From Pantoea cypripedii (GTDB lineage: Bacteria; Pseudomonadota; Gammaproteobacteria; Enterobacterales; Enterobacteriaceae): DNA of 64,000 nucleotides. The notes beneath the pieces were generated by a model. That model was not told where the DNA came from. It saw nothing but the letters and a program-made list of their open reading frames with translations, and ran no database searches. A program made the position numbers and the translations under genes. The stretch lies in contig NZ_CP024768.1 in the NCBI RefSeq assembly GCF_011395035.1, positions 3,259,220-3,323,219 of the forward strand, written 5' to 3'. Of the stretch, positions 58,242 to 64,000 are shown piece after piece (position 1 is the first letter of the stretch; every line of letters begins with the position of its first letter).

Positions 58242-60902
58242 ATGATGAGCCAACGCGGACTGGAAGCGCTGTTACGACCTAAATCCATTGCGGTAATTGG
58301 TGCCTCGGTGAAAACCGGTCGGGCTGGTTACTTTATGATGCGTAACCTGCTGGCGGGGGGCTTTAGTGGCCCGGTATTACCGGTGACGCCAAAATATAAA
58401 GCCGTGAGCGGCGTGCTGGCTTGGCCGGACATCGCCAGCCTGCCCTTCGCCCCGGATCTTGCCGTCATCTGCACCCATGCCCGTCGTAACCTCGAACTGT
58501 TGCAGCAACTGGGCGAAAAAGGCTGCAAAGCCTGCATTATCCTCTCGGCACCGGCCAGCCAGCTGGAAGAACTGAAAGCCTGCGCCAGCCAGTGGCAGAT
58601 CCGCCTGCTCGGCCCCAACAGCCTTGGATTGCTTGCACCCTGGCAAGGACTGAACGCCAGCTTCTCGCCTGTGCCCATTGCCAAAGGTCGCATTGCCTTT
58701 ATTTCACAATCCGCAGCGGTGTCGAACACCATCCTCGACTGGGCGCAGCAGCGCAACCTGGGGTTCTCCTGGTTTATTGCCCTCGGAGACAGTCTCGATA
58801 TTGATGTTGATGACCTGCTCGACTTCCTGGCGCGCGACGGCAAAACCAGCGCCATTCTGCTGTACCTGGAACACCTCAGCGATGCGCGCCGCTTTGTTTC
58901 TGCATCACGTAGCGCCTCGCGAAATAAACCGATCCTGGTGATCAAAAGTGGTCGCAGCCATCAGGCCCAGGCGATGATTGGCACCCATAGTGGGCTGGAT
59001 GCCGCCTGGGATGCGGCCATTCAGCGTGCCGGTCTGCTGCGCGTGCAGGATACACATGAACTGTTTTCCGCCGTCGAATCACTCAGCCATATGCGCCCGC
59101 TGCGCGGCGATCGTCTGATGATCATCAGCAATGGTGCCGCCCCGGCGGCCCTCGCATTGGATGAACTTTACGCGCGTAACGGTAAACTGGCGACCCTGAG
59201 CGCAGAGACTTTGCAGGCGCTGGAGGCGCTACTGCCAGAAGGTGTCGGGCGGAGTAATCCTCTTGATTTGAAAGATGATGCGACCCCGGAGCGTTACGTC
59301 GCCTGCATTGAGAAGCTGCTTGATAGCCATGAGCTGGATGCACTGATGATCATCCACGCGCCAAGCGCGGTATCCCCCGCCAGCGAAACAGCCGGGCAAA
59401 TCATCGCGGCAATCGCCCGCCATCCGCGTGGCAAGCAGGTGACATTGCTGACTAACTGGTGCGGCGAGTTCTCCTCGCAGGGCGCACGACGCGCCTTCAC
59501 CGAAGCAGGTATCCCCACCTGGCGCACCCCGGAAGGGACAGTGACCGCGTTTATGCATCAGGTGGAGTATCGTCGCAATCAGAAGCAGCTGCGCGAAACG
59601 CCCGCATTGCCATTGGGGCTGACACAGAATAGCGCGCAGGCACATCAGTTGATTCAGCAGGCACTCGATCAGGGCATCACCACGCTGGATACCCACGAAG
59701 TGCAGCCCGTGCTGGAAGCCTACGGTCTGGCAACCCTGCCAACCTGGATTGCGGCTGACAGTTCTGCCGCAGCCAACATTGCCGGGCAGATTGGCTACCC
59801 CGTGGCACTCAAACTCCGTTCACCAGATATCCCACATAAATCCGAGGTACAGGGGGTGATGCTTTATCTGCGCAGCGCAATAGAAGTGGAGCAGGCCGCC
59901 GAAGCCATTTTCGACCGCGTGCGTCAAACCCATCCGCACGCGCGTATTGATGGCCTGCTGGTGCAGGGCATGGCCAATCGCGCCGGTGCGCAGGAATTAC
60001 GCGTGGTAGTAGAACAGGACCCATTGTTCGGGCCGATTATTATGCTGGGAGAAGGTGGCGTTGAATGGCAGCCGGATAAGCAAGCCGCCGTTGCCCTGCC
60101 ACCGCTCAATATGACGCTGGCACGTTATCTGGTCATCCAGGCGATGAAGAGTGGCAAAGTGCGCAGCCGCAGCGCCCTGCGACCGTTAAATATTCCTGCG
60201 CTGAGTCAATTACTGGTGCAGGTTTCTAACCTGGTAGTGGATTGCCCGGAGATTCAGCGACTGGATATCCACCCGCTACTCGCCGCCGGGAATGAATTTA
60301 CGCTGCTGGATGTCACGCTGCAGCTGGCCCCTTTCCACGGCGATAACGAAGCCCGGCTGGCAATTCGCCCCTATCCCCATCACCTTGAGGAGCAGGTCGA
60401 GCTGAAAGATGGTCAGCACTGTTTGTTCCGTCCCATCCTGCCTGAAGATGAACCGCTGCTGCGTGATTTTATCGCGCAGGTCACCAAAGAAGATCTCTAT
60501 TACCGCTATTTCAGTGAGATCAACGAGTTCACTCATGAGGATTTGGCCAATATGACGCAGATCGATTATGACCGAGAGATGGCGATTGTGGCGGTGCGTC
60601 GGCAGGCAGGCCAGCAAGAGATTATTGGCGTAACGCGTGCCATTTCTGATGCCGATAACATTGATGCCGAGTTTTCTGTGCTGGTGCGTTCAGACCTTAA
60701 AGGATTGGGCATGGGCAGACGCCTGCTGGAAAAGATGATTCGCTATACCCGCGATCACGGTCTGCAACAATTGAACGGTATCACCATGCCGCATAATACC
60801 GGCATGATCACGCTGGCACGAAAACTTAACTTTCGTGTGAATATTCAACTGGATGACGGAATTGTCAGCCTCAATTTACCCTTAAATGATGTCATCGACT
60901 AA
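58242..60902 (+). CDS. pat: Protein lysine acetyltransferase Pat
   Basis: The 886-residue enzyme (PatZ/YfiQ) acetylates lysines of acetyl-CoA synthetase and other proteins. Order: CoA-binding Rossmann domain (KSIAVIGAS), succinyl-CoA-ligase-like domains with FISQSAAVSNTILDWA and ALGDSLDIDVDDLLDF, an ATP-grasp-like region (YPVALKLRSPDIPHKSEVQGV), and a C-terminal GNAT domain (LVRSDLKGLGMGRRLLEKMI, residues about 825-850). ATG 58242 or 58245 (MSQRGLEALLRPKSIAV); AGGAG lies just upstream. It is followed by pssA as in E. coli. Confidence 0.95.
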   Translation: MMSQRGLEALLRPKSIAVIGASVKTGRAGYFMMRNLLAGGFSGPVLPVTPKYKAVSGVLAWPDIASLPFAPDLAVICTHARRNLELLQQLGEKGCKACIILSAPASQLEELKACASQWQIRLLGPNSLGLLAPWQGLNASFSPVPIAKGRIAFISQSAAVSNTILDWAQQRNLGFSWFIALGDSLDIDVDDLLDFLARDGKTSAILLYLEHLSDARRFVSASRSASRNKPILVIKSGRSHQAQAMIGTHSGLDAAWDAAIQRAGLLRVQDTHELFSAVESLSHMRPLRGDRLMIISNGAAPAALALDELYARNGKLATLSAETLQALEALLPEGVGRSNPLDLKDDATPERYVACIEKLLDSHELDALMIIHAPSAVSPASETAGQIIAAIARHPRGKQVTLLTNWCGEFSSQGARRAFTEAGIPTWRTPEGTVTAFMHQVEYRRNQKQLRETPALPLGLTQNSAQAHQLIQQALDQGITTLDTHEVQPVLEAYGLATLPTWIAADSSAAANIAGQIGYPVALKLRSPDIPHKSEVQGVMLYLRSAIEVEQAAEAIFDRVRQTHPHARIDGLLVQGMANRAGAQELRVVVEQDPLFGPIIMLGEGGVEWQPDKQAAVALPPLNMTLARYLVIQAMKSGKVRSRSALRPLNIPALSQLLVQVSNLVVDCPEIQRLDIHPLLAAGNEFTLLDVTLQLAPFHGDNEARLAIRPYPHHLEEQVELKDGQHCLFRPILPEDEPLLRDFIAQVTKEDLYYRYFSEINEFTHEDLANMTQIDYDREMAIVAVRRQAGQQEIIGVTRAISDADNIDAEFSVLVRSDLKGLGMGRRLLEKMIRYTRDHGLQQLNGITMPHNTGMITLARKLNFRVNIQLDDGIVSLNLPLNDVID

Positions 60903-61019
60903 CCTTGTAGAGAAAGGTAAAAATCCCCCCTGGCCCGCCGGTTAATGTTATTATCGAGCGTTAGGATCATGATTTGATGGCAAAAGGCCATGCAATGAAC
61001 AGAGAAGAAGTGCACCGTG

Positions 61020-62375
61020 ATGTTGTCTAAATTCAAACGCAATAAACACCAACAACACCTCGCACAGCTGCCTAAACTGTCACAATCCGTGTCGGATGTG
61101 ACCACGCTTTACTCGCCTGCTGAATTTCGCGAAACCCTGCTGACGAAAATTGCCGCTGCAGAAAAACGCATCTGTATCGCTGCGCTCTACCTGGAAAATG
61201 ATGATGGCGGACGTGGCATTCTGCAGGCACTGTATGCTGCGCGTCAGGCGCGTCCTGAACTGGATATCAGCATTCTGGTGGACTGGCATCGTGCGCAACG
61301 TGGCCGCATCGGTGCAGCACGTGGCTTCACCAATGCCGACTGGTATTGCGAGATGGCGACGCAACATCCGGATATCGCCATTCCGGTTTATGGCATCCCG
61401 GTGAATACGCGTGAAGCGCTGGGCGTACTGCATCTGAAAGGCTTTATCATTGACGATACCCTGCTGTATAGCGGTGCCAGCCTGAACGATGTCTATTTAC
61501 ATCAGCATGATAAATACCGTTATGACCGCTACCAACTGATCCGCAACCCACAGCTGGCCGATACCATGTATCAATGGGTCTGTGAGAATCTGAAGCAGTC
61601 AGATGCGGTGCACCGTCTTGATCAGTCGGAACGACCTTCCAGCCCGGAAATCAAAAATGAAACCCGCCAGTTCCGTCAGGATCTGCGTGGTTTCAACTAT
61701 CAGTTTACCGGCAATGCTGGCAACGAAACGCTGACGGTGACACCACTGGTGGGCCTCGGCAAACGTAGCCTGCTGAATAAAACCATCTTCCATTTAATGC
61801 CCTGCGCTGAGCGTAAACTCACCCTATGCACGCCTTATTTCAACCTGCCCGCTATCCTGGTACGCAATCTGATCCATTTGCTGCGTCAGGGGAAAGAGGT
61901 TGAGATCATCGTCGGGGACAAAACGGCTAATGACTTCTATATCCCACCAGAGCAGCCCTTCAAGATTATCGGTGCGCTGCCTTATCTCTACGAGATTAAC
62001 CTGCGCCGTTTCCTGAGCCGCCTGCAGTATTACGTCAACAATGGCCAGCTGACGGTGCGTCTGTGGAAAGATGGTGAAAATAGCTACCATCTTAAAGGCA
62101 TCTGGGTCGACGATGAATGGATGATGATCACCGGCAATAACCTTAACCCACGCGCCTGGCGGCTCGATCTGGAAAACGCGGTGCTTATCCATGACCCGCT
62201 GAATCAGCTGGCTGAACAACGCGAGCGGGAACTGGCCTTGATCCGTACCCACACCACGGTGGTGCAGCATTTCCGTGAACTGGAAAGTATTGCCGATTAT
62301 CCGGCCAAAGTGCGCAAGCTGATTCGCCGTCTGCGCCGGATCCGTATCGATCGTCTGATCAGTCGTCTGTTGTAA
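61020..62375 (+). CDS. pssA: Phosphatidylserine synthase
   Basis: PssA makes phosphatidylserine from CDP-diacylglycerol and serine, leading to phosphatidylethanolamine. The 451-residue protein of the phospholipase D family shows two HKD-type motifs, LHLKGFIIDDTLLYSGASLND (near 138) and YHLKGIWVDDEWMMITGNNLNPRAW (near 358), plus YDRYQLIRNP. The basic C-terminus (RKLIRRLRRIRIDRLISRLL) fits its loose association with membrane and ribosomes. GTG 61017 precedes the preferred ATG. Confidence 0.96.
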   Translation: MLSKFKRNKHQQHLAQLPKLSQSVSDVTTLYSPAEFRETLLTKIAAAEKRICIAALYLENDDGGRGILQALYAARQARPELDISILVDWHRAQRGRIGAARGFTNADWYCEMATQHPDIAIPVYGIPVNTREALGVLHLKGFIIDDTLLYSGASLNDVYLHQHDKYRYDRYQLIRNPQLADTMYQWVCENLKQSDAVHRLDQSERPSSPEIKNETRQFRQDLRGFNYQFTGNAGNETLTVTPLVGLGKRSLLNKTIFHLMPCAERKLTLCTPYFNLPAILVRNLIHLLRQGKEVEIIVGDKTANDFYIPPEQPFKIIGALPYLYEINLRRFLSRLQYYVNNGQLTVRLWKDGENSYHLKGIWVDDEWMMITGNNLNPRAWRLDLENAVLIHDPLNQLAEQRERELALIRTHTTVVQHFRELESIADYPAKVRKLIRRLRRIRIDRLISRLL

Positions 62376-62381
62376 TCTCCT

Positions 62382-62403
62382 GGCCGCTCCCTGAAGAGCG
62401 GCC
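62382..62403. terminator. Hairpin between pssA and kgtP
   Basis: GGCCGCTC-CCTGAA-GAGCGGCC, an 8-bp stem between convergent genes, without a clear T-run. Confidence 0.5.
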
Positions 62404-62409
62404 GACATT

Positions 62410-63714
62410 TCACAACCTAATCCCCTTCCCTTTGCGATGCAGCATCAGTGAAACCAGAAACGCTAATGCCCCCATCGCGGACACATACCAGAAGAAGCTG
62501 GTTTCCACGCCTTCTTTTTTCAGCAGCAGGGCGACATATTCGGCGGAACCGCCAAAAATAGCATTTGCCACCGCATAAGATAGCCCGACACCCAATGCAC
62601 GTACCTCTGGCGGGAACATCTCTGCCTTCAGAATGCCACTGATGGCGGTATAGAAGCTGGTGATGATCAATGCCAGCATCACCAGAAAAAATGCCAGCCA
62701 GCCACTCTGCACATTTTGTAGCAGCGTCAGAATCGGTACGGTACAAATCGCCGCGCCAGCACCAAAAATGATCATCGAAGCACGTCGGCCAATTTTGTCA
62801 GATAACGCGCCGATAATCGGCTGAATCAACATAAATACCAGCAACGCCCCGGTCATCAATGCACTTGCGCTGCGTGCATCCATCCCTGCTGTATTGACCA
62901 GGTATTTTTGCATGTAGGTGGTAAAGGTATAAAAACTTAATGAACCACCGGCAGTGAAGCCCAGAACCATCAGAAAAGCACGCGAGTGATTGCGCAGCAG
63001 GCCCGTAATGCTGCCAGCATCACGATGCTCACGGTGTTTTTTCTCTGAAGTTTCATTGAGCGAGCGGCGTAGCCAGAGAGCGACGACCGCCAGAATAGCA
63101 CCCAGGAAGAATGGGATACGCCAGCCCCAGCTATGTAGTTGTTCATCATTGAGAATTTGCTGCAGAACCACCACGGTAAGCACCGCCAGTAACTGCCCAC
63201 CGATTAAGGTCACGTACTGGAATGAGGCGTAGAACCCTTTGCGACCTTCCAGCGCCACTTCACTCATATAGGTAGCACTGGTGCCATATTCGCCCCCCAC
63301 GGACAGCCCCTGGAACATTCGCGCCAGCAACAGGATCACAGGGGCGGCAATGCCAATTTCTCCATATCCTGGCAAGCAGGCAATCACCAGTGAGCCGAGA
63401 CACATCATGCAGACTGAGATCAGCATGGAACTTTTGCGGCCGTGCCGATCGGCGATATAACCAAATAGCCAGCCACCGATAGGACGCATCAGAAAGCCAG
63501 CAGCAAACACGCCTGCGGTTTGCAGTAATTGTGTGGTGGTATCGCCCGATGGGAAAAAGATATGGGCAAAGTAGAGTGAGAAGAAAGAGTAAACGTAGAA
63601 ATCGAACCACTCGACCAGGTTACCTGATGAGGCCCCCACAATCGCCCAGATGCGTTGTTTGCTGATGGCCGTTGTGTCGTGTTGTACCACTTTTTGTTGT
63701 AGAGAGTCTGTCAT
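62410..63714 (-). CDS. kgtP: Alpha-ketoglutarate/proton symporter KgtP
   Basis: The 434-residue MFS symporter imports 2-oxoglutarate. It closely follows E. coli KgtP (432): WAIVGASSGNLVEWFDFYVYSFFSLYFAHIFFPSGDTTTQLLQTAGVFAAGFLMRPIGGWLFGYIADRHGRKSSML, VGGEYGTSATYMSEVALEGRKGFYASFQYVTLIGGQLLA and the end FLVSLMLHRKGKGIRL. It lies between pssA and an rRNA operon, as in E. coli near rrnG. Confidence 0.96.
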   Translation of the reverse strand: MTDSLQQKVVQHDTTAISKQRIWAIVGASSGNLVEWFDFYVYSFFSLYFAHIFFPSGDTTTQLLQTAGVFAAGFLMRPIGGWLFGYIADRHGRKSSMLISVCMMCLGSLVIACLPGYGEIGIAAPVILLLARMFQGLSVGGEYGTSATYMSEVALEGRKGFYASFQYVTLIGGQLLAVLTVVVLQQILNDEQLHSWGWRIPFFLGAILAVVALWLRRSLNETSEKKHREHRDAGSITGLLRNHSRAFLMVLGFTAGGSLSFYTFTTYMQKYLVNTAGMDARSASALMTGALLVFMLIQPIIGALSDKIGRRASMIIFGAGAAICTVPILTLLQNVQSGWLAFFLVMLALIITSFYTAISGILKAEMFPPEVRALGVGLSYAVANAIFGGSAEYVALLLKKEGVETSFFWYVSAMGALAFLVSLMLHRKGKGIRL

Positions 63715-63821
63715 GCTTTCCTCTTTTCCTTGCGGATAATAAACGCCAAAGCATTGAGTAAAGCATTTGTTGGCCCGTCAGGTGAAGCGGGCAAATATCT
63801 GAATGACAAAATGTGACAGAT

Positions 63822-63887
63822 GTAGCGGCGCGATTTATCGCGCGTATTGGATAACACCAAAATCTGCGCGATAAATCACACAGCTAT
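63822..63887. repeat. REP-like inverted repeat pair, copy C
   Basis: A unit beginning GTAGCGGCGCGATTTATCGC (63822-63843) followed after 22 bases by a degenerate inverse copy (63866-63887, GCGCGATAAATCACACAGCT). Same family as copies A and B. Confidence 0.8.
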
Positions 63888-63916
63888 GGTTCTGTAAGTT
63901 TCTCTGATTTTCAGAC

Positions 63917-63949
63917 GTAAAAAAGCCCTGAACTTTCGTTCAGGGCTTC
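63917..63949 (-). terminator. rRNA operon terminator
   Basis: On the reverse strand AGCCCTGAAC-GAAA-GTTCAGGGCT with TTTTTTAC tail, 12 bases after the 5S 3' end. Confidence 0.9.
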
Positions 63950-63961
63950 TTCACTTGATTG

Positions 63962-64000
63962 ATGCCTGGCAGTTCCCTACTCTCGCATGGGGAGACCCCA
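63962..64000 (-). rRNA. rrf: 5S ribosomal RNA, 3' end only
   Basis: The reverse strand reads TGGGGTCTCCCCATGCGAGA...GTAGGGAACTGCCAGGCAT, the last 39 bases of enterobacterial 5S rRNA. The operon extends beyond the window. By gene order it corresponds to E. coli rrnG. Confidence 0.95.

Noticed and set aside
1..64000. CRISPR arrays or IS transposases
   Set aside because: No regularly spaced repeats, cas genes or DDE/HUH transposase reading frames are visible in the window.

Overview
The window is chromosomal DNA of an enterobacterium. Nearly every housekeeping protein is a close relative of its Escherichia coli counterpart (NadB, SrmB, GrcA, Ung, GrpE, NadK, RecN, BamE, SmpB, NrdEF, ProVWX, EmrAB, Pat, PssA, KgtP). 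Divergence and gene order differ from E. coli/Salmonella and fit Erwiniaceae, probably Pantoea or a close relative; the genus is an inference.

Layout. Bases 1-11.8 kb are core genome: 5' end of rpoE, nadB, trmN, srmB, grcA, ung, grpE, nadK, recN, bamE, ratBA, smpB and the tmRNA gene ssrA. Several classical control sites are readable: a sigma-E promoter, a NadR operator, an FNR-like site, a sigma-32 promoter and three LexA boxes.

From about 11.70 to 23.16 kb a P4-type phage satellite is inserted at the 3' end of ssrA. It has an integrase with arm-type sites at both ends, a cos-like sequence, a sid-delta operon without psu, an AlpA/Vis regulator, a C4-type antisense RNA upstream of an Icd-like gene, a P4 alpha-type primase/helicase, and two GTGAACA iteron clusters. 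It carries two cargo modules: an AT-rich SIR2-HerA antiphage pair next to the integrase, and an RNase A-like toxin with a CdiI-type immunity protein at the other end.

From 23.4 to 41 kb lies genus-variable DNA: a LEA-like periplasmic protein, queH, a TetR regulator with a DUF1471 peptide, an mgtA locus with a proline-rich leader peptide and an unannotated 26-residue membrane peptide, a peptide-type ABC transporter, a taurine/sulfonate-type ABC transporter behind a perfect inverted repeat, speG, a lipoprotein, and mmuPM with MetJ boxes.

From 41 to 54.5 kb come ygaM, nrdHIEF (paired NrdR boxes), proVWX, an MFS pump and mprA-emrAB. A two-gene AT-rich islet of unknown membrane proteins (54.6-55.5 kb) precedes yfiF, trxC, tapT, pat, pssA, kgtP and the 3' end of a 5S rRNA gene. 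Compared with E. coli as I recall it, the grpE-to-emrB block sits between ung and yfiF, which are neighbours in E. coli. A dispersed 22-bp REP-like inverted repeat occurs at three intergenic places.
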